Assembly: GCA_045580325.1 (NCBI GenBank)
Contig: JAZNNR010000017.1
Coordinates: 25,439 to 89,438 of the forward strand
Reading direction: 5' to 3'
DNA length: 64,000 nt
DNA from: SIG672 sp045580325
GTDB lineage: Bacteria; Bacillota; Clostridia; Oscillospirales; CAG-272
This document shows, one piece after another, positions 55,900 to 64,000 of the stretch. Each line of letters starts with the position of its first letter. The first letter of the stretch is position 1. Below the pieces are notes generated by a model. That model worked only from the letters and a program-made list of their open reading frames with translations, was not told the origin of the DNA and made no database searches. The position numbers were made by a program, and so were the translations under genes.

Positions 55900-58064
55900 T
55901 TTTTCATCGTGAGCGAAATTCTGCCCTTTTTAACGTCAACGGCGAGAACCCAAACGGTAACGATGTCGCCGACACTGACGACCTCGAGCGGATGCTTTAT
56001 AAACTTTCCGAACTGCGAAATGTGAACGAGTCCGTCTTGATGAACGCCAATATCGACAAACGCGCCGAAATCGATTACGTTTCTGACCGTTCCCGTAAGC
56101 TCCATTCCCTCTTTAAGACTCTCGATGCCGAGCACGTCGGTACGAAGCATAGGCTTCGGAAGCTCATCTCGGGGGTCTCTGCCCGGACGGCAAAGCTCTG
56201 CAACTATATCGTCGAGCGTGGGAACACCGATTCCAAGCTCCTTTGCGAGCTCCTCTTTGCCAAGAGTTTCGATTTTTTCGTTTATTCCCTCGGAAATGCG
56301 GTTCTTTTTAACGTCATCAGAGGTGTATCCGAGCTTTTCGAGAAGCTCCTTTGCCGCCGCATAGCTTTCGGGGTGGACTGCTGTATTATCAAGGAAATTA
56401 CGTCCGCCGTGAACTCTGAGGAAGCCCGCGCACTGCTCAAATGCCTTAGGCCCGAGCTTGGGAACCTTTTTAAGCTCCGCGCGCGAGGAAAATTCACCGT
56501 TTTCTTCACGGTATGCAACAATATTTTTAGCAACTGTCGAGTTTACACCCGCAACTCTCGAAAGGAGAGGTACAGATGCGGTATTGAGGTCAACTCCGAC
56601 ACGGTTTACGGCAGATTCTACAACTCCGTCAAGTGCCTCGGAGAGTCTGCTTTGCGGCATATCGTGCTGATACTGTCCGACGCCGATTGCCTTGGGGTCG
56701 ATCTTAACAAGCTCTGCAAGAGGGTCCTGAAGTCTTCTCGCGATAGATACAGCCGAACGAAGATTTACGTCGTACTCGGGAAACTCCTCCGCGGCAAGCT
56801 TCGACGCCGAATATACCGATGCGCCCGCCTCGCTTACTACCATATAGGCAACTCCGCCGCCGATCTCCTTAATAACCTCTGCGGCAAAGACCTCCGTTTC
56901 GTGAGATGCAGTACCGTTACCGATAGCAATTATCTCTACCGAATGCTTTTCTATAAGAGCCTTTATCTTCTTTTTCGCTTCTTCTATCTTGTTGAAGGGC
57001 GGAACGGGGTAAATTACCGCCGTGTCAAGCACCTTTCCTATTCCGTCAACGACAGCAACCTTACAGCCCATTCTGTAACCGGGGTCAAGACCGAGGGTTA
57101 CCTTGTTTTTCACGGGTGGCTGCATAAGGAGCTGGTTCAAATTGAGCGCGAAGACCTTAATTGCAGACTCGTTTGCCGTATCTGTAAGAGTCGAGCGCAT
57201 TTCTCTTTCAAGCGACGGGAAGATAAGTCTGTCATATGAATCGTTTGCCGCGTTTTCCACAAACTGTGAGAGCGCGCTGCTTCCCGTTACGTGAAGCATT
57301 TTTACTATATTCATAGCTTTTATGCGGTCAAATTCAACGGTAACCTTGAGTATTTCCTCGTTTTCGCCGCGATTGAGTGCAAGGACTCGGTGTCCTGCGA
57401 TCTTGCTGAGCGGCTCTGAGAAATTCTCATACATAGCGTAAACTCCGAGATCGGCCTTTTCCTCGCCCTCTTCGGGAGCTTTTGCCGCGCACGCGGATAT
57501 TTTACCCTGCATAAAGCAAACGTATCTAAGACGCTTGCGAAGCTCTGCATCGTCAGAGATCATTTCGGCAATTATATCGGACGCTCCCGCAAGTGCCTCT
57601 TCTACACTGTTTACTCCGAGTTCCTCGTTTATATATTCTGCTGCCATCTCTTCGGGCACGGACGAAGCGCTGTCCTGTGCGTATATTGCCTCGGCGAGCG
57701 GTCCGAGTCCCTTTTCGCGCGCTACCGATGCGCGTGTCTTGCGCTTCGGGCGGTACGGACGGTAAATATCATCTATTTCGGTGAGGGTTTCAGCCTCGTC
57801 GAGCGCTTTCGAAATTTCTTCTGTCATAAATCCGAGCGTTTCTATCGACGCGCGTACCTTTTCTCTCTGCTCCTCGAGATTACGAAGGTATTTGAGTCTT
57901 TCGTCAAGATTACGAAGCACTTGATCGTCAAGCGCACCTGTAACTTCTTTACGGTAACGCGCGATAAAAGGAATGGTGTTTCCCTCGTCGATAAGCGCGA
58001 CTGTATCCTCTACTCTTTTTTCACTTATTCCAAATTCTTTTGCGAGTCTTGCTATGATCTCCAC
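55887..58064 (-). CDS. tex: Tex-family RNA-binding transcription accessory protein
   Basis: 725 residues from GTG 58064, which has AAAGGA 9 nt upstream. An ATG at 58106 lies about 7 nt after the predicted transcription start and would be almost leaderless. N-terminal Tex domain ('VPFIARYRKEVTGALDDQVLRNLDERL', written with 'TIPF'), YqgF-like RNase-H fold ('LGLDPGYRMGCKVAVVD'), HhH pair ('LLSRVAGVNSTVAKNIV', 'VPKLGPKAFEQCAGFLR'), and C-terminal S1 domain ('GTVRNVIDFGAFVDIGVHQDGLVHIS'). The final 'KKPTP' and stop lie inside a dispersed repeat. Confidence 0.95.
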   Translation of the reverse strand: MEIIARLAKEFGISEKRVEDTVALIDEGNTIPFIARYRKEVTGALDDQVLRNLDERLKYLRNLEEQREKVRASIETLGFMTEEISKALDEAETLTEIDDIYRPYRPKRKTRASVAREKGLGPLAEAIYAQDSASSVPEEMAAEYINEELGVNSVEEALAGASDIIAEMISDDAELRKRLRYVCFMQGKISACAAKAPEEGEEKADLGVYAMYENFSEPLSKIAGHRVLALNRGENEEILKVTVEFDRIKAMNIVKMLHVTGSSALSQFVENAANDSYDRLIFPSLEREMRSTLTDTANESAIKVFALNLNQLLMQPPVKNKVTLGLDPGYRMGCKVAVVDGIGKVLDTAVIYPVPPFNKIEEAKKKIKALIEKHSVEIIAIGNGTASHETEVFAAEVIKEIGGGVAYMVVSEAGASVYSASKLAAEEFPEYDVNLRSAVSIARRLQDPLAELVKIDPKAIGVGQYQHDMPQSRLSEALDGVVESAVNRVGVDLNTASVPLLSRVAGVNSTVAKNIVAYREENGEFSSRAELKKVPKLGPKAFEQCAGFLRVHGGRNFLDNTAVHPESYAAAKELLEKLGYTSDDVKKNRISEGINEKIETLGKEELAKELGIGVPTLDDIVAELCRPGRDPRDELPKPMLRTDVLGIESLKEGMELTGTVRNVIDFGAFVDIGVHQDGLVHISQFGKFIKHPLEVVSVGDIVTVWVLAVDVKKGRISLTMKKPTP

Positions 58065-58119
58065 TGTAAAATTTCCTTTCGATAAAAGCTTTATAGCTCT
58101 AAACATAATATTTCATCTT

Positions 58120-58148
58120 ATTATATCATTTTAAATACATTTAGTCAA
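58120..58148 (-). promoter_or_regulatory. tex promoter
   Basis: Minus strand: TTGACT (58148-58143), 17-bp spacer, TATAAT (58125-58120). Confidence 0.8.
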
Positions 58149-58159
58149 TATTTTTGCAG

Positions 58160-58490
58160 AGGAAACTTTTCTTGGAACCCCCTTTTTGAAAAAAGTGGGT
58201 TCCAAACCTCCCACAAAAACTTTTCTGAAAGAAAAAACAGGGTGTTTGCCGTGTGTTTGTACTACCTAAAATATTACGTATCAAAAGAAACCGTACCCTT
58301 TTTGTAAAAAGGGTTTTCAAACTTTCCCAAAAACTTTTCTGAAAGGAGTAAAAGGTGTTCGCCGTGTGTTAGTACTACCTAAAACACCACGCGCCAAAAC
58401 AAGCAACGCCCTTTTTGAAAAAAGTGTTTCCACGCCTCCCACAAAAACTTTTCTGAAAGGAGTAAGCAGGGTGTTTTCGTGTATTCTCAC
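58160..58490. repeat. Three tandem 114-bp repeats between tex and glpK
   Basis: AAAAACTTTTCTGAAA occurs at 58215, 58329 and 58443, exactly 114 apart. Each unit starts with a hairpin whose arms vary (AACCC/GGGTT; ACCC/GGGT; weaker CCC in the third) around a TTTTTGnAAAAA core, and ends with a 'GTGTT..GCCGTGTGTT.GTACTACCTAAAA' segment, degenerate in the third. Confidence 0.8.
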
Positions 58491-58517
58491 CGCACTAAAC
58501 CTCTTATCATCTTTCAG

Positions 58518-58546
58518 TTGACAACACTTACATAATTTGCTACAAT
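58518..58546 (+). promoter_or_regulatory. glpK promoter
   Basis: TTGACA (58518-58523), 17-bp spacer, TACAAT (58541-58546). Confidence 0.85.
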
Positions 58547-58597
58547 ATAAAGCAGAAAACAAATTACAAATATTCTCGCGAAAGGACAAAAGCGCTT

Positions 58598-60073
58598 ATG
58601 TATATTCTTGCTTTCGACCAAGGAACTACCTCGTCGCGTTCTATAATTTTTGATACCTTTGGAAAGGCTGTTGCCTCGGCACAGATTCCTCTCACACAGC
58701 ATTATCCCAAACCGGGATACGTCGAGCACAACGGCGAGGAAATCCTCTCGGCACAGCTCGAAACTGCCCGCATTTGCATAGAAAAGCTCGGTAAAAAGCC
58801 AAGCTGTATCGGTATAACAAATCAGCGCGAAACTGTCATTTTGTGGGACAGGCACACGGGCAAGCCTGTTTTTAACGCTATCGTCTGGCAGTGCAGACGC
58901 AGTGCCGATATTTGCGAGCGCCTTAAGGCCGAAGGACACGCGCACTACATAAAAGAGGTTACCGGACTGCCCGTCGATGCGTATTTTTCGGGCACGAAGA
59001 TAAGCTGGATACTTGAAAACATAGAGGGCGTGCGCGAGAAAGCACTTCGCGGCGACATTCTCTGCGGAACTGTCGATTCGTGGCTCATCTGGAATCTCAC
59101 AGGCAAGCATATGACCGACACAACAAACGCATCGCGCACTATGCTTTTCGATATTCACAAAAAATGCTGGGACAAAAGACTTTGCGATATGCTCGGCATT
59201 CCTATGAATATTCTTCCCGAGGTTGCCGAAAATATCGCTGACTTCGGAACGGTAAGAGAGGGCGAAAAGATTCCGAAGGAGCTTGTCGGTATCCCGATCT
59301 GCGCCTCTGCGGGCGACCAGCACGCCGCTCTTTTCGGACAGACCTGCTACTCTCTCGGCGACGTGAAAAACACCTACGGTACAGGCTGTTTTACTCTTAT
59401 GAACACAGGCTCCGTGCCCGTAAAGTCGCAAAATCTCATAACTACTGTCGGTTGGAGCTACGGCGGAAAAACGGTCTATGCTCTTGAGGGCAGCGTTTTC
59501 AACGCAGGAAGCGCGATCCAGTGGCTGCGCGATGAACTCGCCCTGATCTCCTCGGCGCACGAAGCTGATATTCTCGCAGAAAGCGTTGCCGACTGCGGCG
59601 GCGTTACCTGCGTACCTGCATTCACGGGGCTCGGCTCACCCTACTGGGATATGTACGCCCGCGGAAGCATTTTAGGTCTCACCCGAGGAAGCACGCGCGC
59701 TCACATTTGCCGCGCAGTTCTCGAGGGAATCGCCTTCGAGGTCTATGACCTCATCTCCGAAATGGAAAAGGATTCGGGCAACAAAATAAACACGCTCTAC
59801 GTCGATGGCGGCGCGTCTGTAAGTAATTTTATGATGCAGTTTCAGTCGGACATTCTCGGCATAAAGGTAAGCCGTCCTGCCAACATCGAAACGACCGCGC
59901 TCGGCGTAGCTATGATGGCTGCTCTCGGCGCAGGCATCTTGTCCGAAGAAAGCCTTTCGGCATTTTGCAAAACCGAAAAAGAATTTCTGCCTCTCATCTC
60001 GTCAGACGAAGCGAGAGCGCACACAGACCGCTGGAAAAAGGCAGTCTACACCACACAAAAATATGAATTTTAA
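58598..60073 (+). CDS. glpK: Glycerol kinase
   Basis: 491 residues, FGGY kinase. 'ILAFDQGTTSSRSIIFD' (ATP phosphate loop), 'GITNQRETVILWD', 'AIVWQCRRSAD' (glycerol contacts), 'GTVDSWLIWNLTGK', 'SAGDQHAALFGQ', 'NTYGTGCFTLMNTG' and 'YVDGGASVSNFMMQ'. It phosphorylates glycerol to glycerol-3-phosphate for lipid synthesis or catabolism. CGAAAGGA precedes the ATG. No glpF or glpD is next to it; a GH78 rhamnosidase gene follows at 31 nt, so a rhamnulokinase role was considered, but the motifs fit GlpK better. Confidence 0.93.
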   Translation: MYILAFDQGTTSSRSIIFDTFGKAVASAQIPLTQHYPKPGYVEHNGEEILSAQLETARICIEKLGKKPSCIGITNQRETVILWDRHTGKPVFNAIVWQCRRSADICERLKAEGHAHYIKEVTGLPVDAYFSGTKISWILENIEGVREKALRGDILCGTVDSWLIWNLTGKHMTDTTNASRTMLFDIHKKCWDKRLCDMLGIPMNILPEVAENIADFGTVREGEKIPKELVGIPICASAGDQHAALFGQTCYSLGDVKNTYGTGCFTLMNTGSVPVKSQNLITTVGWSYGGKTVYALEGSVFNAGSAIQWLRDELALISSAHEADILAESVADCGGVTCVPAFTGLGSPYWDMYARGSILGLTRGSTRAHICRAVLEGIAFEVYDLISEMEKDSGNKINTLYVDGGASVSNFMMQFQSDILGIKVSRPANIETTALGVAMMAALGAGILSEESLSAFCKTEKEFLPLISSDEARAHTDRWKKAVYTTQKYEF

Positions 60074-60104
60074 GAATTTTATATTATAAACAAGGAGAAT
60101 TATT

Positions 60105-62618
60105 ATGAAATCTTTATCACTAAGCAGCGCAAAATGGATCTCCTGCAAAAAGCAGGAAACAACTGTGTTTGGAAATCCTTGGAGGCAGGAGAAAAACAAC
60201 CGCAGTCTTCACATCGTTCCCGATGACAGCACGGTTTACTTCAAAAAAGAAGTCTATCTGAACTCCTCGCCCGAAAATGCAATCGTAACGATTTCGGCGC
60301 TCGGAATTTTCGACCTCTTTGTAAACGGAGTACGTGTCGGCAACACCGAAAACGGCAAAACGCTCTACGACGAGTTAAAGCCCGGCTGGACGGATTACAG
60401 AAAGCGTGTGCTTTCCTTCACATACGATATCTCTTCCCTTCTTAGAGAGAGCAAAAACACACTCGGCATAGTCGCTACGCGCGGCTGGTGGAGCGGAAGA
60501 ATATCCTTCGCCTGCTACGGTTTTAAGAAGGTCGCGACTATCGCAAACTTTGAAATTTCCCTTAACAACGGTGAAAAAATCAGCGTTATTACAGATGCCT
60601 CTTGGGAAGCGACCCTTGAAGGTCCGATAAGATATGCAGACATTTATGACGGCGAGTACTTTGACGCGCGCATAGAATATCCCTTTAGTGGCAACAACTG
60701 CTCCTCTTGGGAAAACTGCGAGCTTTTCGACGGCTTTGACGGCGTGATCTCCCCTGCGGAAGCTCCCTTTATCCGAGTAAGAGAGCAGCTCTCGCGCAGA
60801 CCTGTCAGCGCAGTGGTATATGACGGCACAAGGGACAACGGGAGCGATTTCGGCGAGATAAATACTGTATATGAAAAGATCGGTGAAAACTGCGAAAGGC
60901 TCACGCTCCGTAAAGGTCAGTCTGTCGTCCTCGATTTTGCCCAAAATCTCGTTGGCAGACCTCGTTTTTCTATAAAAGCCCCCGCGGGCGTTATGACCGA
61001 GATATACTGCGCCGAGCTTCTTAACGACAGCGGCCTTAGATCAAGGGCGAACGACGGTCCGAAAGGCAGTGCATATATCGAAAACTACCGCTCGGCGCTC
61101 GCAAGAACGGTATATATAGCAAAAGGCGATGAAAATGGCGAGGAATACTTCCCGACTCACACCTTTTTCGGCTTCAGATACCTTGAAATGACCTGCGATG
61201 GCGATATCGAGATAGCGTTCGTAAAGGCAGAGGTCATCGGCTCTGAAATAGAAGAAACATCGACCTTTGAATGCTCAAATGGAGAGGTAAACAAGCTTTA
61301 TTCAAACATTTTGTGGGGACAGCGAGGCAACTATCTGTCAGTTCCCACCGACTGTCCTCAGCGCGACGAGCGACTCGGTTGGACGGGCGACACGCAGGTC
61401 TTCTGCGGCGCGGCGGCGTATAACGCAGATGTAAACGGATTCTTCCGCAAGTGGGCGCGCGACGTGCGCGACGGACAGGGTGAGGACGGCACTATCGGCG
61501 ACGTCGTACCCTCTGTACTGATTAACGACGAGCCGTGTATAAACAACGCCTCGTGGTCTGACGCGACTCTTATAGTTCCCTATAAGATCTACCTTTTCTT
61601 CGGCGACCGCTCGCTTCTCGAGGACCACTACGACTGTATGATAAAATACGTTGAAAAGATTTCGACCTACCCTCTCGGTGAGCGTCCGAACTCTTACGCC
61701 GACTGGCTGAGCTACGAGCCGACGTCGAAGGAATATATCTCATTTGTTACCCACGCAAACAATGCCGACCTGATGGCAAAAATTGCCGCAGAGCTTTCCG
61801 AAAAAGAGGGCGACCGCTACGATCTCGACGCGAAGAAATATAGTGCAATTTTCGAAGATCTCAAAGCAAAATTCAACAAGCGCTTTGTGAAGGACGGCGA
61901 CCTTACCGAGCGCACACAGTGCACATATCTTATGGCGCTCCGCTTCGGACTCGTTGACGGTGAGGTGCGCGAAAACTGCATAAAAAATCTCGCGGATAAG
62001 ATAAAATCAAACGGATATAAGCTCTCCACAGGCTTTATCGGCACAGGAATGCTAAATCAGACTCTCAGCGAGGTCGGCGAGGACTCTCTTGCCTACTCGC
62101 TTCTTCTCCAAGGCGAAAACCCCTCTTGGCTATACAGTCTGCGTCAGGGCGCAACTACCGTTTGGGAGCGCTGGAATTCTTACACGCTCGAGGGCGGATT
62201 TGGCGACGTGAGTATGAACTCGTACAACCACTACGCTTACGGGGCAGTTTGCGAATGGATGTTTGAAAGTATGGCAGGTATCGCAAAAGACCCTAAAAGC
62301 CCCGCATTCAAGCACTTTTTCCTTGCGCCAAAGCCCGATATGCGTACTGACAGCGAGCTCCCCGAAGGACAGGAGCGTATCACCTTTGTAAAGGCTTCCT
62401 ACAAATCGGCAAGCGGACTAATAAAGAGCGCTTGGGATATTACAGACGGAAGGCTTACCCTTCGCGCCACGATTCCCGAAAACACAAGCGCGACGGTAGT
62501 CTTCCCGATTATCAGCGCAAATGAAAAGATCTATGTGAATTCGGTAGAAACAGCTTACGAAAAGCGCGGAAATACCGCTGTTTTCGAGCTTTCAGCCGGA
62601 GATTATACGATAGAATAA
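60105..62618 (+). CDS. Alpha-L-rhamnosidase, glycoside hydrolase family 78
   Basis: 837 residues, no signal peptide. N-terminal beta-sandwich domains ('ALGIFDLFVNGVRVG', 'RGWWSGRISFACYG'), the Bac_rhamnosid region with 'LGFRYLEM'-like 'FFGFRYLEMTC', and the (alpha/alpha)6 barrel with the catalytic 'VPTDCPQRDERLGWTGDTQVFCGAA', 'YADWLSYEP', 'TTVWERWNSY' and 'NHYAYGAVCEWMF', then a C-terminal beta domain. It releases rhamnose from imported glycosides. AAGGAG precedes the ATG; likely an operon glpK-GH78-dtd. Confidence 0.93.
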   Translation: MKSLSLSSAKWISCKKQETTVFGNPWRQEKNNRSLHIVPDDSTVYFKKEVYLNSSPENAIVTISALGIFDLFVNGVRVGNTENGKTLYDELKPGWTDYRKRVLSFTYDISSLLRESKNTLGIVATRGWWSGRISFACYGFKKVATIANFEISLNNGEKISVITDASWEATLEGPIRYADIYDGEYFDARIEYPFSGNNCSSWENCELFDGFDGVISPAEAPFIRVREQLSRRPVSAVVYDGTRDNGSDFGEINTVYEKIGENCERLTLRKGQSVVLDFAQNLVGRPRFSIKAPAGVMTEIYCAELLNDSGLRSRANDGPKGSAYIENYRSALARTVYIAKGDENGEEYFPTHTFFGFRYLEMTCDGDIEIAFVKAEVIGSEIEETSTFECSNGEVNKLYSNILWGQRGNYLSVPTDCPQRDERLGWTGDTQVFCGAAAYNADVNGFFRKWARDVRDGQGEDGTIGDVVPSVLINDEPCINNASWSDATLIVPYKIYLFFGDRSLLEDHYDCMIKYVEKISTYPLGERPNSYADWLSYEPTSKEYISFVTHANNADLMAKIAAELSEKEGDRYDLDAKKYSAIFEDLKAKFNKRFVKDGDLTERTQCTYLMALRFGLVDGEVRENCIKNLADKIKSNGYKLSTGFIGTGMLNQTLSEVGEDSLAYSLLLQGENPSWLYSLRQGATTVWERWNSYTLEGGFGDVSMNSYNHYAYGAVCEWMFESMAGIAKDPKSPAFKHFFLAPKPDMRTDSELPEGQERITFVKASYKSASGLIKSAWDITDGRLTLRATIPENTSATVVFPIISANEKIYVNSVETAYEKRGNTAVFELSAGDYTIE

Positions 62619-62636
62619 GCTATAGGAGAAAATAAA

Positions 62637-63086
62637 ATGGTTGCAGTTATTCAAAGAGTTTTACGCGCCTCGGTAAAGGTTGACGGCGCGATTGTCGGAG
62701 AGTGCGGACACGGACTCGCGATACTCCTCGGAGTTGCTCGCGGCGACACAGTAGAGGACGCAGATAAGCTTATGACAAAAATATCAAAGCTTCGCATATT
62801 CTGCGACGAAAACGGCAAAATGAACCTTTCTGTGAATGATATCGGCGGCTCTGCGCTCGTTATTTCGCAGTTCACTCTGCTCGCAAACTATGCCAAGGGC
62901 AACCGCCCCGATTACTTCAACGCCGCTCCGCCCGACGAGGCAAATGCTCTTTATGAGTATTTCTGCGAGGGCTTTGAAAAGCTTATCCCCGGAGACGTCG
63001 GACGCGGTATTTTCGGCGCGGATATGCAGTGTGAATTTATAAACGACGGTCCCGTAACTATCGTTATGGACTCTAAGATGCTTTAA
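62637..63086 (+). CDS. dtd: D-aminoacyl-tRNA deacylase
   Basis: 149 residues. 'MVAVIQRVLRASVKVDG', 'LLGVARGDT', catalytic-loop 'ISQFTLLANYAKGNRP', and 'NDGPVTIVMDS' (the Gly-cisPro region) are complete. It removes D-amino acids from mischarged tRNA. Often next to relA in Firmicutes; here it is about 60 kb away, behind the rhamnosidase (18-nt gap). Confidence 0.96.
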   Translation: MVAVIQRVLRASVKVDGAIVGECGHGLAILLGVARGDTVEDADKLMTKISKLRIFCDENGKMNLSVNDIGGSALVISQFTLLANYAKGNRPDYFNAAPPDEANALYEYFCEGFEKLIPGDVGRGIFGADMQCEFINDGPVTIVMDSKML

Positions 63087-63088
63087 AT

Positions 63089-63240
63089 CTTGAAACCCAC
63101 TTTTTGAAAAAAGTGGGTTTCAAACTTCCTACAAAAACTTTACTGAAAAGTCCTTTTTCCTTTTATAAAGTTTTTGAGTTTCCAAAGAACTTTTTTCAAA
63201 AAGTTCTTTGGTGGGGTTTGGGGCGAGCCCCAATGAAAAA
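63089..63240. repeat. Modular hairpin repeat after dtd
   Basis: GAAACCCACTTTTTgaaAAAAGTGGGTTTC, AACTTTACTGAAAAG, CCAAAGAACTTTTTtcAAAAAGTTCTTTGG, and GGGGcgaGCCCC modules, same family as 5316-5470 and 58160-58490. Confidence 0.75.
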
Positions 63241-63241
63241 A

Positions 63242-63275
63242 CCGGTGGCAGATAAACTGCCACCGATTTTATTTT
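63242..63275. terminator. Terminator between dtd and the pilin gene
   Basis: CGGTGGCAG, 5-nt loop, CTGCCACCG with T-runs on both sides; ends the minus-strand pilin gene. Confidence 0.85.
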
Positions 63276-63282
63276 TTAATTA

Positions 63283-64000
63283 TCAGTCTTCAACACGTCT
63301 TCTCTTCTGTGTGTGGAGAGTTACTCCGATCACAGTGCTTGCACTGATAAGGATCATAACGAGCCACATCCAAAGTGTGTTGTCGCCTGTCTTGGGGTTG
63401 TCGGGAATTTCAGGAAGAGTATATACGTTTGTAAATTCAAGCGCCTCTGCCTTTTCCTCGCCCTTTGTGATAATCGGATCGGACGCTGTAAGTCCTCCCT
63501 TGCCGTCGTCACTCACCTCGATAGTTACGCGGTATTCGCTCGTATCGAAGGTTACGTTTTCTGCCTTGACAGTAAGGTCTTCAACTATTACGAAGTAGTA
63601 TGTTCCTGCCTTAGTGAAGGTAAGATCTTCAAACGCGAAGGAGCCGTCTGCGCCGTTTACCACTCTTACAGGTGTAGTACCCGAGCCTACTGTGAAGTCG
63701 CTGTTTGCCGAGTAAAGAAGGAATGCAAATTCGCCTTCGACAAGATCTCTGCCTGTAAGTACCTTCTTACCGCTTATAGTCTTATCTACTTTAGCATCGT
63801 CAGATACCTTATACTCGTTTACAAAGTCGAGAGCGTTAAGTGCCGTGCCGTTGTCTGCCGTTGCTGTCGCCTTGACTCCGCCCTGTCCGTCGTCCTCAAC
63901 CTTAACGGTGATCTTGTATACAACGTCGCTGTATGTAATACCGTCGATAGTTTTACCTGCATTTGCTTCTCTTACTACGTAGTAGAAGGTCTTACCTGCA
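63283..64000 (-). CDS. Sortase-anchored pilin/adhesin with Spy0128-type repeat domains, 3' part
   Basis: The frame stays open to the window edge, so the gene start is missing; an internal GTG at 63663 is not a real start. At least two beta-sandwich domains of about 105 residues are seen, each with 'DKTISGKKVLTGRDLVEGEFAF'-like openings (isopeptide Lys), 'AGTYYFVIVED' or 'AGKTFYYVVRE', and 'LEFTNVY'/'LDFVNEY' endings (isopeptide Asn), as in FctA/Spy0128 pilins. The C-terminus has a sortase signal 'NPKTGD', one helix and an RRR tail. Cell-wall anchored adhesin or pilus shaft. No sortase gene is within the window. Confidence 0.88.
   Translation of the reverse strand, partial: AGKTFYYVVREANAGKTIDGITYSDVVYKITVKVEDDGQGGVKATATADNGTALNALDFVNEYKVSDDAKVDKTISGKKVLTGRDLVEGEFAFLLYSANSDFTVGSGTTPVRVVNGADGSFAFEDLTFTKAGTYYFVIVEDLTVKAENVTFDTSEYRVTIEVSDDGKGGLTASDPIITKGEEKAEALEFTNVYTLPEIPDNPKTGDNTLWMWLVMILISASTVIGVTLHTQKRRRVED

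Noticed and set aside
55824..57239. Plus-strand ORF (471 aa) antisense to tex
   Set aside because: Lies across the conserved S1 and HhH domains of Tex, with no motif of its own.
58598..60073. glpK as rhamnulokinase (next to GH78)
   Set aside because: The ATP and glycerol contact motifs ('FDQGTTSSR', 'IVWQCRR', 'GDQHAALFGQ') match glycerol kinases.

Overview
The window looks like a chromosomal segment of a spore-forming, low-to-moderate-GC Firmicute, most probably an uncultured gut Clostridia (Oscillospirales/Christensenellales-like; the placement is an inference). The sequence evidence is the sporulation set (yunB, yabP, yabQ, spoVB), a textbook CIRCE operator, strong Shine-Dalgarno sites with frequent GTG/TTG starts, sigma-A promoters with 17-bp spacers, HemZ, RqcP, MnmM, YlxM-Ffh and a sortase-anchored pilin. 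No rRNA, CRISPR array, prophage or intact transposase was seen.

Layout. 0-8.7 kb: the end of recJ, relA, a CIRCE-preceded hsp20, a DUF1292 protein, an SDR, an OGG1-type glycosylase overlapping cimA, and convergent yunB. 8.8-17.4 kb: a GMP synthase lacking most of its glutaminase domain, then an accessory stretch (hypothetical protein, TPR membrane protein, sigma factor with membrane partner, YwaF-like protein) whose modules end in related hairpins, one pair being a 75-bp direct repeat; then a two-component system. 17.4-25.5 kb: a PatB-type lyase, two glycoside hydrolases, and a MurT/GatD-like pair whose glutaminase catalytic residues look substituted. 25.5-26.1 kb is dense repeat DNA. 26.1-34.9 kb: GNAT, type-4 UDG, two related membrane proteins, secA, an esterase, glyA. 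34.9-42.9 kb: mnmE-mnmM, GNAT, mntP, NUDIX, a lone rfbB-like gene, ylxM-ffh-rpsP-khpA, and a Veg-like protein. 43-44 kb: one tRNA-Ser(UGA), a truncated 5' copy of it upstream and a three-unit repeat in register with its T-arm downstream. 44-50 kb: a heparinase-like exoenzyme, rnz, a serpin lipoprotein, an XRE-RDD membrane regulator. 50.2-54 kb: the conserved spoVB-mazG-rqcP-yabP-yabQ-divIC cluster. 54-64 kb: hemZ, tex, glpK, a GH78 rhamnosidase, dtd and the 3' part of a pilin gene.

The genes are mostly housekeeping (stringent response, translation, secretion, tRNA modification, nucleotide and cofactor synthesis) with a carbohydrate-scavenging layer (GH2, GH106-like, GH78, heparinase-like lyase, CE1-like esterase) and surface functions (serpin, pilin). 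The two most striking signals are (i) two unrelated class-I glutamine amidotransferases, GuaA and GatD, that both appear to have lost glutaminase activity, and (ii) an abundance of intergenic hairpin repeats whose stems change in a compensatory way while loops or spacers stay fixed.

All family calls come from reading motifs by eye; no database search was run.
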